Below the pieces are notes generated by a model, which worked only from the letters and a program-made list of their open reading frames with translations, ran no database searches and was not told the origin of the DNA. Shown here piece by piece: positions 22,001 to 31,051 of a stretch of 64,000 nucleotides of DNA. Source of the stretch: an uncultured Kordia sp. Lineage in GTDB: Bacteria; Bacteroidota; Bacteroidia; Flavobacteriales; Flavobacteriaceae. The stretch lies in contig NZ_CANLEA010000003.1 in assembly GCF_947489565.1 (NCBI RefSeq), positions 248,001 to 312,000 of the forward strand, in the 5' to 3' direction. The translations under genes and the position numbers were made by a program. Every line of letters starts with the position of its first letter. Positions within the stretch are counted from its first letter, which is position 1.

Positions 22001-25000
22001 CGTTGAGCCTGAGGTATAAATTACATAGGCTAAATCCGAAGGTTCAAAAGCTAAAGAAACTGCCGATTTGGAATGATTTGAGATGTTGGTTGCTTCTTTA
22101 TCCAAATGCAAGAAATCACAGAGATCTGTCAATCCTGATGTGAAGCCACTGAGACTCACCATCAAGGAGGATTTTGAAGAGGCAACGATTTCTTGGATGC
22201 GTGATATTGGAAAGTTAGGATCTAACGGAATGTACGCTGCGCCACATTTCCAGATGGCCAATATCGTTTCCATGAGTTCTAACGAGCGATCTAACAGCAC
22301 TAATACAATACTGCCTTTACCGATTTGGTGTTCCGTTTGTAAATAATGTGCTAGTTGATTGGTGCGTGACCATAAATCATCATAACTTACAGAAATATCG
22401 CCGCTAATAACTGCCGTTTTTAATGGTGACTCTTGTCTTATTTTGTCTAAATGATCTAGATAACTTAATGATTCAGGTAAAGCTACTTCCGTAGCATTGA
22501 AATTTGCTAACGTTGCTTTCTCTTTTTCGGAAAGAATTTCTAGACTTTTTATTTCTGAATTAGGATTCGCTAAAACCGTATTCATGATTTGTTCAAAATG
22601 ACTGCTGATGCTTGTGATGAATTCACTGCTGTATATGTTTTCATTGAATATGAACTCTAGTACGAGTTGTTTCCCTGGTAAAACATTTATTTCAAAGTCA
22701 TAACTTGTATGATCGTAGACACTAACTTCCGGGATTTCAATATTTAATTTCCCTTCATCTTTGTCCATCATTTCAATCATTTCTTCAATTTGTTCTGATT
22801 GAGGAAAGTTTTCAAATATGAGAAGATGATCCAGTATTGGCTGACCAGCTCTCGTTAAGTTTTGTATATCGGCAAGTTGACAATATGAATGTGATTGATT
22901 TTCAACACTTTCTTTGTGTACTTCGGCTACTAAGTCAATGAATTTCTGATCGTCATTAAATTTAATCCTTACAGGAATTGTGTTTATAAATAGTCCGATC
23001 ATCGATTCTATTCCATGTATTTCCGAAGGTCGTCCTGAAACTACACCTCCAAATACGACATCTTTTCTACCATTGTATTTTCCTAGTAATATTCCCCAAA
23101 CAGTTTGAATTATACTGTTTAAAGTTACTTTACACGTAGCAGCAAGCTTTCTAATATTATCGGTTTGTTCTACATCAATCTTTAAATCAATTTGCTTGTA
23201 CTTATAACCTTCTTTATTGCCAGTCGCTATTTTAGGAAGTGATACAATTCCTTCATAGTCTTGAAGCGTTTGTTTCCAGTATTGTCTTGATCCTTCTAAA
23301 TCCTTTTTTTCTAACCAATGTAAGTACTCTGAATATGGTGTAACTCTTTCAAGTTGTATTGGTTTGTTGTTTAGTAATAGATTGTAAATTTGATAAAATT
23401 CTGTGTTTAAGATTCCTACACACCAACCGTCCATTAGTATGTGATGGTAACTCCAAACGAGTTCAAATGTATTGTCTTCTAGTTTTATTACACCGATACG
23501 CATCAAGACATCTTTTGTAAGATGGAATGAACGTATTTTATCTTTTTCTTTAAAGGCTTCTACAAATTCTTCTTTTTCTTTATCTGAAGTTAAACCGCTG
23601 ATGTCTTCAAATGTAAAATCAACTTTTGCATTTTTTCTAACAACTTGATATGGTTTATTTACATTTTCATAGCAGAAAGAGTTTCTTAATACGTGATGTC
23701 TTTTAAAGAGTTCGTTGAAACTTTTTTCTACAATTTCAGCATCTAAATGTCCAAGTATTCTGTATGAAGATTGATAGAAGTATGCTGAAGAAGTACTGTC
23801 ATAAAGCGCATTGAAAAGCATTCCTTCTTGCATTGGAGATAATGAATATATATCATCTACTTCTACAGTATTGGTAAGTGTCTCCAGTTCAGACATTGAA
23901 AGTCCTTTATAACTAAAGTCTCCCGGCGTTCGTATAGAATCTTGTTGCTGTGTACAGTGCGTTATAATTGTATGTAGTGCATTTTTATATTTTTCAGAGA
24001 ATGCAGTAATTGTATTTTCTTTGAAGTGGTTTTTATTGTAAGCAATTGTAATTTCTAAACTCCCTTCAGATATAATTCCAGAGACATCTATATCAAAACT
24101 TCTATTGTTATGAGGATCTGAAACTTTCCCGCCAGATTCTTCTGCGATGTTAAATAAACTGTTTACAATATCCTGATCAAATTGACCGAGATAGTTGAAG
24201 CTTATATTTGGTGTAAGATTGAAGTTAATACCTTCTTTATTCTTAGCATCCGTTACATGTTGTAATAATTGATATCCTATTCCTTTGTTTGGAATTTGTC
24301 GCAATACTTCTTTTACATTGATGATTGTATTTGGTAATTCTTCGTTTGAATTTACATTGAATATCACTGGATATACACTTGTAAACCAACCTACTGTACG
24401 ACTTATATCTAATTCTTTTCCTATGTCTTGACGTCCGTGTCCTTCTAGCGAAATTAAAACTTGATCAAGATTCCAAACCGTATTCACGCCAAGTGTTAAT
24501 CCTGCCAATAAGATATCGTTAATTTCTGTATTGTACGCGCTGTTTGTTTTAGTAAGTAATTGCGTGGTTTGTTCTTTTCCTAATTTGAAGGATGCTACCG
24601 CTACGTCTTTTACAAAGTTTTCATTGACTTTAAAGTCTTTTGGAATTGAAAATACTTTTTCGTGTTGATCTTTTTTCCAATATTCTTTTTCTCTAAGTAA
24701 TATTGAACTATTCGCGTATTCTTTTAGGTTTTCACTCCAATTTTTAAAAGACAATGTCTTTTCTGGCAAGTTAAACTTTTGCTTGTCTTGATATTGTTGT
24801 AAAAGTGTTCCAAAATCTTCAAAAATAATTCTCCAAGAAACACCATCTACCGAAAGATGATGAATTGCTATGAGCAAACGATTTCCATCTTTTAGTTTGA
24901 ATAAAGCCGATTTCATCATTGGACCATTTTCCAAATCTATTCCAGCTTGTAACTTGGTTGCTTTCTCTTCAAGTATTTCTACTGCATTTTCTTCATTTGT

Positions 25001-28000
25001 AAGATCAAATACAGAGAAAGATATTGGATATTCAAGTCCGTGGTTTTCTTGAAGTATTTGGTCAGCATCTTTCCTAAACGTCATTCTTAAAGCATCATGA
25101 TGATTTTGAAGTAATGACAATATTGTTTTTATATCATTTTCTGGCACTTCTACTTTTAGGTGTAGCATTACCGACTGATTGAAATGATTGTGATTTACGT
25201 GAGGAATTGAGAAAAAGGCTTTTTGAATAGGTGTGAGTCCTACGTTTCCTTTTACAGGCGATTGATCAATGAGTTTATCAATAGATCTTACACGCAATGC
25301 TAATTCCTCTAAAACAGGATATTGCATGATATCTTTTACATAAATACGATAGCCTACTTTACTAACTCTTGCGGTAACTTGAATTGCTTTGATAGAGTCG
25401 CCACCTAAGGTAAAGAAATTGTCTTTTGCACCAACTTTTTGAGTTCCTATTACGTCTCCCCAAATTTTTGCGACTATTTTTTCTACTTCAGTTCTAGGCG
25501 CAACATATTCTGATAAATCTTGAAGTTTGGCTTCATCAACTTTTGGCAGTGCTCTAGTGTCTAACTTCCCATTGGTTGTCAATAAAAATTTATCTAACTG
25601 TACAAAGAAGGAAGGAATCATGTAGTTTGGTAGCTTTTGACTCAGATAATCTCTAATACTAGATTCACTAAGATTGCTACCTTCTTTAGCCGTAAAATAT
25701 GCTACTAAGTATTTTTCATAACTTTCACCTTCATTTAAGGTCACTACAGCTTTTTCTATTTCTGGTAGTTCTTCTAGTATCGTTATAATTTCATCACGCT
25801 CTATTCTGTAACCACGAAGTTTTATTTGAAAATCTATTCTTCCAATATATTCTATAATTCCTCCTGGCATTAACCTTCCAATATCTCCCGTTTTGTAGAG
25901 TCTTTCACCTTCTTTGAATGGATTTGTGATAAATTTTTCATTGGTTAATTCTTCATTGTTCAAATATCCTCTGGCAAGTCCGTCACCTCCAACAAGAATT
26001 TCTCCTATTCCACCAACAGGAACTAATGCCATTTGCTCATCAAAAACGTAAGCGGTACTGTTGGCTATTGGTTTTCCAATAGGAATACTGTGTTTATATA
26101 TTTTATCAATTTGGTGACAGGTAGAAAATGTAGTGTTTTCGGTGGGACCATATCCATTGATTATACATAAAGATGGATTGGCTTTTTTTGCTTTGTTTAT
26201 ATGACTTGGTGAAAGTCGTTCTCCTCCTACTAGTAAATATTTTAAGTCACTGAACATTGTTGGAGAAATATCACACATTTCATTGAACAGAGATGATGAC
26301 AACCATAAGATGTTAATTTTATCTTTTTTAAGATTATGTTCTAATTCGGAAGCTTCTAAGATGGTTTCTTTTTTATAGATATATATGCTTCCTCCATTCA
26401 GTAGCATTCCCCATATTTCAAATGTACTTACATCAAAAGATGTCGTGGCTGACGGGAGTAATCTATCTGTGTTTGATAGTTGAATAAAGTTTGTGTTGAT
26501 TACAAGCCTTGATACACTGTAATGTTCTACTTGTACTCCTTTTGGCACTCCTGTAGAACCCGATGTATAAATTACATACGCCAAATCACGCGAAGTATTA
26601 ATAATTTCGGGGTTATGCGTAGGATAATTTTTTATTTCTTCTAAAACTTCTTCAAGTTGTAAGCCTTTTATTTCTGATGGAATTTCTACATCATCTCCTA
26701 TGATTAATGCTTTAAGTCCACTTTGCTCAACGATATATGAAATTCGTTGTGCTGGATATGATGGATCTATCGCAAGATACGCTCCTCCTGCTTTTATAAT
26801 TCCTAAAATCAACAATAATGTTTTCTCCGATCGATTGGCAATAATTCCTACAATATCATCTGGACGAATAGAAAAATTTGTTCTTAGATAGTGTGCTATT
26901 TGGTTACTTTGCTCGTTTGCTTCTTGATATGAAAGTGTTTTTCCTTCACAAACCATTGCAGGAGCATGTGGATTTTTTGCAACCTGTTCTTCAAATATTT
27001 CTGAGATACATTTGTCTTTTGGATAGGTAGATTTTGTATCGTTGAATTCTGTAAGTATACTTTCTTTTTCTGAATCTGACAATACTACCAATTCGTCAAT
27101 AGTAACAGTAGGCTGGCTGCATATTTGTTTTAAAAGATTTTCTATATGAACCGTAATATTGTTCACCAAATCTTCATTGTATACATTTTTATTGAAGAGG
27201 AATTTTATGATTAATTCTTCTCCAGGAAAAACAATTACATTAAAATTATAATTGGTTTGTTCGAAGGATTCTACTCCTGAAATTTCTAGTTTTAAACTGT
27301 TGTCTTCTTCAATATTAGTTTGATCGTTTAAGGAAGCAATTTGTTCTGAAACTGGATAACTTTCAAATACTAATATATGATCGAGCAGCGTATTGTCTAG
27401 TCCACTTATTTGTTGAATTTCAGCCAATTTACACATATGATGCGGCTCTGAGGAAATTGCTTCTTTTTGTGTCTTTTTTAGAAAATCTGTAAATGTCTGA
27501 TTTTGGGTGTAACTTATCCTAACAGGTAAGGTGTTTATAAATAACCCAACCATAGATTCAATTCCTGCAATCTCGGCAGGTCTACCAGAAACTACCGATC
27601 CAAATACAATATCTTTGGTATTGTTATATTTTCCTAAAAGAATTCCCCAAAGTGATTGAATGACCGTGTTTAATGTTACTAAATTTTCCTTTGCATATGT
27701 TTTTAAGTTATGCGTAAGGGTTTTGTCTATTTTCAGGTCAATTTCTCCAGCGTTATACTCTTTTTCATCCGTATCAATTACACTTTTCGGAATTGAAGCA
27801 CCAGCGTCATAGTTTACTAAATAGTTTTTCCAGAAAGCATAGGATTTTTTTAGATCTTGCTTTTCCAACCACTTAATGTATGCTCCATAAGGTTGGACAT
27901 GGGACATTTTTATGGGTTGTTTTGACTGAAAACTATTGTAAATTTTATAAAATTCTTCTATTAAAACGCCTCTACTCCATCCGTCCATGATGATATGATG

Positions 28001-28432
28001 AAACGTCCAAATAAGGTAGTATTCAGTATCTGTTGCTTTAAGTACAGCTATACGCATTAAAACATCTCTGTTTAAATCGAAACCTCTGGATTTGTCTCGC
28101 GCTTTAAAATCTTCAATGAATGCTTTTTGATCTTCCGAATCTTTGATGCTTCTGATGTCTTCAAAACGAAATTCAATTTTTCGTTCTTTCAAAATTGCTT
28201 GAAGCGGCACATTGGTTTTATCATATTTAAAGACAGTTCTTAAGATATCATGTCGTCGCAAGAGTTCGTTAAAACTTTTTTCAATAAACGCTACATTTAC
28301 TCCGCCTCCAAGTTGATATGTTGATTGTTCAACATAGGCAGAAGAAGTTTTGTCCATTAACGAGTGAAATAAAATGCCTTCCTGTAAAGGAGCCAATTTA
28401 TAGATGTCTTTTATATTTTTTACGTTTAACAT
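16094..28432 (-). CDS. NRPS-C: C - A (Val-like) - T - E - C - A (Dap/Dab-like) - T - E - C - A (Dap/Dab-like) - T
   Basis: 4112 aa; DCL-type C starts (LAPLQEGILFH, LSPMQEGMLFN, LSPLQEGMLFH); E motifs HHLSVDG and HHLIMDG; GGDSIKA carriers before the E domains and GGHSLKA in the last module; acidic tail NEDEINEGEYEELIL. Confidence 0.97.
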   Translation of the reverse strand: MLNVKNIKDIYKLAPLQEGILFHSLMDKTSSAYVEQSTYQLGGGVNVAFIEKSFNELLRRHDILRTVFKYDKTNVPLQAILKERKIEFRFEDIRSIKDSEDQKAFIEDFKARDKSRGFDLNRDVLMRIAVLKATDTEYYLIWTFHHIIMDGWSRGVLIEEFYKIYNSFQSKQPIKMSHVQPYGAYIKWLEKQDLKKSYAFWKNYLVNYDAGASIPKSVIDTDEKEYNAGEIDLKIDKTLTHNLKTYAKENLVTLNTVIQSLWGILLGKYNNTKDIVFGSVVSGRPAEIAGIESMVGLFINTLPVRISYTQNQTFTDFLKKTQKEAISSEPHHMCKLAEIQQISGLDNTLLDHILVFESYPVSEQIASLNDQTNIEEDNSLKLEISGVESFEQTNYNFNVIVFPGEELIIKFLFNKNVYNEDLVNNITVHIENLLKQICSQPTVTIDELVVLSDSEKESILTEFNDTKSTYPKDKCISEIFEEQVAKNPHAPAMVCEGKTLSYQEANEQSNQIAHYLRTNFSIRPDDIVGIIANRSEKTLLLILGIIKAGGAYLAIDPSYPAQRISYIVEQSGLKALIIGDDVEIPSEIKGLQLEEVLEEIKNYPTHNPEIINTSRDLAYVIYTSGSTGVPKGVQVEHYSVSRLVINTNFIQLSNTDRLLPSATTSFDVSTFEIWGMLLNGGSIYIYKKETILEASELEHNLKKDKINILWLSSSLFNEMCDISPTMFSDLKYLLVGGERLSPSHINKAKKANPSLCIINGYGPTENTTFSTCHQIDKIYKHSIPIGKPIANSTAYVFDEQMALVPVGGIGEILVGGDGLARGYLNNEELTNEKFITNPFKEGERLYKTGDIGRLMPGGIIEYIGRIDFQIKLRGYRIERDEIITILEELPEIEKAVVTLNEGESYEKYLVAYFTAKEGSNLSESSIRDYLSQKLPNYMIPSFFVQLDKFLLTTNGKLDTRALPKVDEAKLQDLSEYVAPRTEVEKIVAKIWGDVIGTQKVGAKDNFFTLGGDSIKAIQVTARVSKVGYRIYVKDIMQYPVLEELALRVRSIDKLIDQSPVKGNVGLTPIQKAFFSIPHVNHNHFNQSVMLHLKVEVPENDIKTILSLLQNHHDALRMTFRKDADQILQENHGLEYPISFSVFDLTNEENAVEILEEKATKLQAGIDLENGPMMKSALFKLKDGNRLLIAIHHLSVDGVSWRIIFEDFGTLLQQYQDKQKFNLPEKTLSFKNWSENLKEYANSSILLREKEYWKKDQHEKVFSIPKDFKVNENFVKDVAVASFKLGKEQTTQLLTKTNSAYNTEINDILLAGLTLGVNTVWNLDQVLISLEGHGRQDIGKELDISRTVGWFTSVYPVIFNVNSNEELPNTIINVKEVLRQIPNKGIGYQLLQHVTDAKNKEGINFNLTPNISFNYLGQFDQDIVNSLFNIAEESGGKVSDPHNNRSFDIDVSGIISEGSLEITIAYNKNHFKENTITAFSEKYKNALHTIITHCTQQQDSIRTPGDFSYKGLSMSELETLTNTVEVDDIYSLSPMQEGMLFNALYDSTSSAYFYQSSYRILGHLDAEIVEKSFNELFKRHHVLRNSFCYENVNKPYQVVRKNAKVDFTFEDISGLTSDKEKEEFVEAFKEKDKIRSFHLTKDVLMRIGVIKLEDNTFELVWSYHHILMDGWCVGILNTEFYQIYNLLLNNKPIQLERVTPYSEYLHWLEKKDLEGSRQYWKQTLQDYEGIVSLPKIATGNKEGYKYKQIDLKIDVEQTDNIRKLAATCKVTLNSIIQTVWGILLGKYNGRKDVVFGGVVSGRPSEIHGIESMIGLFINTIPVRIKFNDDQKFIDLVAEVHKESVENQSHSYCQLADIQNLTRAGQPILDHLLIFENFPQSEQIEEMIEMMDKDEGKLNIEIPEVSVYDHTSYDFEINVLPGKQLVLEFIFNENIYSSEFITSISSHFEQIMNTVLANPNSEIKSLEILSEKEKATLANFNATEVALPESLSYLDHLDKIRQESPLKTAVISGDISVSYDDLWSRTNQLAHYLQTEHQIGKGSIVLVLLDRSLELMETILAIWKCGAAYIPLDPNFPISRIQEIVASSKSSLMVSLSGFTSGLTDLCDFLHLDKEATNISNHSKSAVSLAFEPSDLAYVIYTSGSTGKPKGAMVEHIGMLNHLYSKVDVLELTQESIVSFNAPPIFDISVWQMFSGLLVGGSTVIYSQDLVLKPTAFMAQVKSDTISILEVVPSYLSLLLDTIEEGDTEAFFPALKYLMVTGETLKPVLARRWFSLFSDIPMVNAYGPTEASDDITHHVLDKAPEMERVPIGKTVQNFHIHIVDESFNVCPIGVTGEIVVSGLGVGRGYLNDAERTDAVFIEDPFRKGVRMYRTGDLGRYLPNGDLDFLGRKDHQVKIRGHRIELGDIENHFVGLEGVKEAVVLDKEDNEGRKYLCAYLVLSEDVELDILKQKLGDRLPSYMLPSSYVLLDTMPLTSNGKLDRKTLLGYTEELHSNADTYVAARNEVEAALVSIWQEVLGKQQIGVMDNFFAVGGDSIKAVQVASRMGKAGYRLSVQNIMRYLVLSELAIHVKKSERSVDQSVISGMVPLNAIQEWFFESGHDSPWHYNQSMLLDFEQVVTPETIKAIFTTLQTHHDALRMVFSKETGKWLQENKDLDHPLWLETYDLRGVIAWSSILSNKAAELQSSLRLETGPLMKLNLYHTDQGSKLLMVVHHLIMDGISWRILLEDLEDLYTQSKQGATRLKLSDKTLSFKDWSVHMQEQSNSEAIQSEATYWQSILSSAGTTTIPRDLNGTDNQIQDTETFRATLNVSDTTLLQEQAHTAYNTEINDFLLTALGRSIHELWGKEEMLISLEGHGREELGDIDINRTIGWFTSEFPVLLKVSNEEDLLDTLIWTKEHLRKIPNKGIGYGLLAYVGDDKLVDRVRPQIGFNYLGDFDNDLSGKSFRVSSESIGMLSASTNQNDNELLINSMIVDGKLHIGMTYNTTHFMATTIENLVLRYKENLEALIAQCSKLNSTTLTPSDYSYRGLSNDNLNSLREDFEVEDINLLSPLQEGMLFHTLYDNNSSAYFYQIAYQLKGTLKISLVEEAFNELLKRHEVLRSVYIHDLVEDPLQITLKKQKVKFSYEDISHLKASSEKESFIALFKEQDKLNTFNVSKDKLVRIAVIKEDNNTFQLIWSFHHIVMDGWCVGILNNEFLQIYYNLLQGKSPKLPKLRPYSTYIQWLQELNIKTSLSFWENYLEGYEELVTISKFNKNTDNAPVFQRNEVSFKLNEYQKNTLNEIASKNEVTMSTCIQAIWGILLGKYNNTNDVIFGLVVSGRPAEVVDVESMVGLFVNTIPLRVKFSKDSTFTQLLKEIKTSANEREPHQYCQLAEVQSKSNLKQNLFDHLMVFDNYPASDEINDLIGEINKDATDKFDVEAVEVFEHTDYDLEITVLSGDQMEVRFIFNGNVYEEELITSISSHFEQIMNTVLAKPNSEIKSLEILSEKEKATLAGFNATEVALPESLSYLDHLDKIRQESPLKTAAVSGDISVSYDDLWSRTNQLAHYLQTEHQIGKGSIVLVLLDRSLDLMETILAIWKCGAAYIPLDPNFPISRIQEIVASSKSSLMVSLSGFTSGLTDLCDFLHLDKEATNISNHSTAAVSLAFEPSDLAYVIYTSGSTGKPKGAMVEHIGMLNHLYSKVDVLELTQESIVSFNAPPIFDISVWQMFSGLLVGGSTVIYSQDLVLKPTAFMAQVKSDTISILEVVPSYLSLLLDTIEEGDTEAFFPALKYLMVTGETLKPVLARRWFSLFSDIPMVNAYGPTEASDDITHHVLDKAPELERVPIGKTVQNFHIHIVDESFNVCPIGVTGEIVVSGLGVGRGYLNDAERTSKVFIEDPFRKGVRMYRTGDLGRYLPNGDLDFLGRKDHQVKIRGHRIELGDIENHFVGLEGVKEAVVLDKEDNEGRKYLCAYLVLSEAVELDILKQKLGDRLPNYMLPSSYVLLDTMPLTSNGKLDRKTLLGYTEELQSNADTYVAARNEVEAALVSIWQEVLGKQQIGVMDNFFDIGGHSLKATQVVSKILKRLHVTIELRELFENPTIEGLATHVKRVIWSNEDEINEGEYEELIL
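16291..18060 (-). repeat. Module repeat copy 1 (A-T of NRPS-C module 3), paralogous to 20851-22620
   Basis: Near-identical DNA at constant offset 4560, including identical run ttcatgatttgttcaaaatgactgctgatgcttgtgatga at the distal end. Confidence 0.9.
19354..22542 (-). repeat. Module repeat copy 2 (A-T-E of NRPS-C module 2), paralogous to 31096-34284
   Basis: Near-identical DNA over ~3189 bp at constant offset 11742, checked at start, middle and end. Confidence 0.92.
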
Positions 28433-28550
28433 ACGTTAATACTTAATATTAATAATCATTATTTTGATACGATTTTCTTCGTGTAGACTTTCAATAAGCC
28501 ACACAATTCTAGAAGCAAATTGTTATATAATTTGATGTTAAGAAGAAAAC

Positions 28551-30935
28551 CTATTCATATTTTAAAGATTCAATAGGGTTTGTATATGCTGCTTTTAAAA
28601 CATGGTAACTCATTACGATAAAAGCTATTAAAAGAATTATGATCGAAGAAATTATGATCCACCACCATTGAATTGTAATGCGTGCTGCAAAACCTTCGAG
28701 CCAATTACCTAAACCATAATATACTAAAGGAGTGATGATGAGTGTAGCGATGAATACAAGTATAACTGTATCTCTTAAAAAGAAATATAAGATTGTTGAT
28801 ACTTTGGCTCCAAGTACTTTTCTAATTGCTATTTCTTTTGTGCGTTGTTGCGCTGCAAATACCGTTAATCCTAATAAACCAAGACTCGATATTATAATTG
28901 CCAAAAGCGTAAATAGACTAAAGAGCGTTATCATTTGTTTACTTTCCTTGTATTGTTGATTGTAGAAATCGTCTAGGAAATAAAACTCAAATGGTGAATC
29001 TGGAAAAAAGACATTCCATTTATTTTCCATGTATGCTAACGTTTCTTCTACATTATTAGTGGCTACTTTGGCAGAAAGAAATTTTGGTGTAAAGTTAGAT
29101 TCTGAAAGGCATATAAATGCAATTGGATCTGGTGCAGACTTTGCTGTGTGTTGGTAATAGTTTTTTGAAATTGCAGCAATTTCAAATGCTCTTCCTGCAA
29201 ATGTTAGTGTCTCTTTGTTATTGTATATACTTCCAATTTCAAGCAATCCTGCCAAAGCTTCATTAAGCATTATTCCTGTTCTTCCTTCACCTTCAAAGAA
29301 ATCAGCTCCTTCTATCACATCCATTTCATATACTTCCGGATAATCTGAATCAATCAACATTACTTGTGCTGTAATTGTGGCATCTGAATTACTTTTCTTG
29401 AAGTTATCAGACACAAAATTATATTCTTCTCCAGGCACTAAAGAGGATGCTGTAACATTTTTAATACCGCTGTAGTTACGTATTTCATTTTTTAGTTCAA
29501 TGAGTCCTTTTCTGTATCCTTTTCCAGACATGGGAACTTTCAGTACAATCATTTGGTCAATGTTCATTCCTATGTCCATATTTTCCATATAACTCATCTG
29601 TTTATACATTGTGTAAGATCCTACAATAAGGAATCCTGAAAAAACAAATTGAACGATGGTGAGTCCTTTTCTTAAGAGTCTTCCTTTTACACTGCTTTTC
29701 ACTTTTCCTGAAACAGCTGCTACTGGAGTAACAGACGATAGAATAATGGAAGGATAAATTGAAGAAATTATAGCTCCTACTATAATTACAGCTAAAGCAA
29801 CAATCCAAAAGAATGCACTTCCCCATACATTATCTGGTAGGTAAATCCCGATTTTTTCTGTGATTAATGAGCTTCCAATGTATGCTAGCACAAGTGCGAT
29901 TAAAAGAGCTATAAAGTTGATCAGTATAAATTCGAACATAAATTGAAATACCAATTGTTTGCGTTTTGCTCCCATAATCATTCGAATACCAATTTCTTTT
30001 GCTCTGTTCATCATACTAGCCGTTGATAAACTGATATAATTAACCCAAGAAACAATGAGTATAAAAAATGCTAATAGAATTAAAATATTCACTTTCGTGT
30101 TGTCAACATTTACCGATGCTTCAAATTCTAAGTCAGAATGTAAATGAATATCTTTTACGGGTTGTATGAATACACTATTTTCACATCCTTGACCTTTGCA
30201 ATATTTGCTATACATAGCGTTTATTCTAGTAGTTAAGGAAGTAACTTCTACTTTTGGTGCCAGTTGTACATACGTGTAAAAATCTGCATCTTCCCAACCT
30301 ACATCATCATAATCGCCACCTGGAGCAAGTAATTTTTTTATAGGGAATAGAAAATCAAAATATAAGTGTGAGTTATTAGGAACATCGATTACTCCTTCAA
30401 CTTTATAATTTTCATCTTCAAATTTAAAAATCTTACCTAAAGGATCTTCTCCTTTAAAATATTTGTCAGCTGCTTTTTTAGATATAACAACAGTGTTCGG
30501 CTGATTGAAGATAGTATTGGCATCTCCTTTTATTAATGGATAACTAAATATGGAAAAGAAAGAAGCATCTGTGTAATATATTTCTTTTTCGTTAAAAGAT
30601 GTTTCTTCATATTTTATGATTCCTGAAGAGGAAATCAATCGTACATAATCTAGTACTTCTGAATTTTCACTTACAAGTGTTGGTCCTAATTTATGATAAC
30701 TAACTGCGGAACGTATTCTGCTTCCATTTTCTTGATTAAACTCAATACCAACTCTACTAATATCCTCAAGATTTGTATTGAAATTATCATAACTGTATTG
30801 AAAACTTACATATTTTAAAATAAGTATACTCACGGCAATACTAACAGATAAGCCGAAGATATTTATAAAACTATGAAGTCTGTTTTTTGATAGGTTCCTT
30901 ATTGCCGTTTTAAAATAACTCTTTATAAAATTCAT
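28551..30935 (-). CDS. ABC transporter permease, FtsX/MacB_PCD type (Bacteroidota-style), probable exporter component
   Basis: 794 aa; MNFIKSYFKTAIRNLSKNRLHSFINIFGLSVSIAVSILI; FtsX signatures NRAKEIGIRMIMGAKRKQLVFQF and QRTKEIAIRKVLGAKVSTILYF. Confidence 0.9.
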   Translation of the reverse strand: MNFIKSYFKTAIRNLSKNRLHSFINIFGLSVSIAVSILILKYVSFQYSYDNFNTNLEDISRVGIEFNQENGSRIRSAVSYHKLGPTLVSENSEVLDYVRLISSSGIIKYEETSFNEKEIYYTDASFFSIFSYPLIKGDANTIFNQPNTVVISKKAADKYFKGEDPLGKIFKFEDENYKVEGVIDVPNNSHLYFDFLFPIKKLLAPGGDYDDVGWEDADFYTYVQLAPKVEVTSLTTRINAMYSKYCKGQGCENSVFIQPVKDIHLHSDLEFEASVNVDNTKVNILILLAFFILIVSWVNYISLSTASMMNRAKEIGIRMIMGAKRKQLVFQFMFEFILINFIALLIALVLAYIGSSLITEKIGIYLPDNVWGSAFFWIVALAVIIVGAIISSIYPSIILSSVTPVAAVSGKVKSSVKGRLLRKGLTIVQFVFSGFLIVGSYTMYKQMSYMENMDIGMNIDQMIVLKVPMSGKGYRKGLIELKNEIRNYSGIKNVTASSLVPGEEYNFVSDNFKKSNSDATITAQVMLIDSDYPEVYEMDVIEGADFFEGEGRTGIMLNEALAGLLEIGSIYNNKETLTFAGRAFEIAAISKNYYQHTAKSAPDPIAFICLSESNFTPKFLSAKVATNNVEETLAYMENKWNVFFPDSPFEFYFLDDFYNQQYKESKQMITLFSLFTLLAIIISSLGLLGLTVFAAQQRTKEIAIRKVLGAKVSTILYFFLRDTVILVFIATLIITPLVYYGLGNWLEGFAARITIQWWWIIISSIIILLIAFIVMSYHVLKAAYTNPIESLKYE

Positions 30936-31051
30936 ACTCTATAATTTATTTTAATTGTGTTTTGTGTAATTCGTATTTGTTAAATGATATACTTACTTTT
31001 TTATGTTGTAGTATTCAAAATAAACTTGTCGTAATATTGATACTGTCAATA

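Noticed and set aside
29602-29826. Minus-strand 74-aa ORF inside the permease gene
   Set aside because: Alternative reading frame within a convincing FtsX-type CDS.
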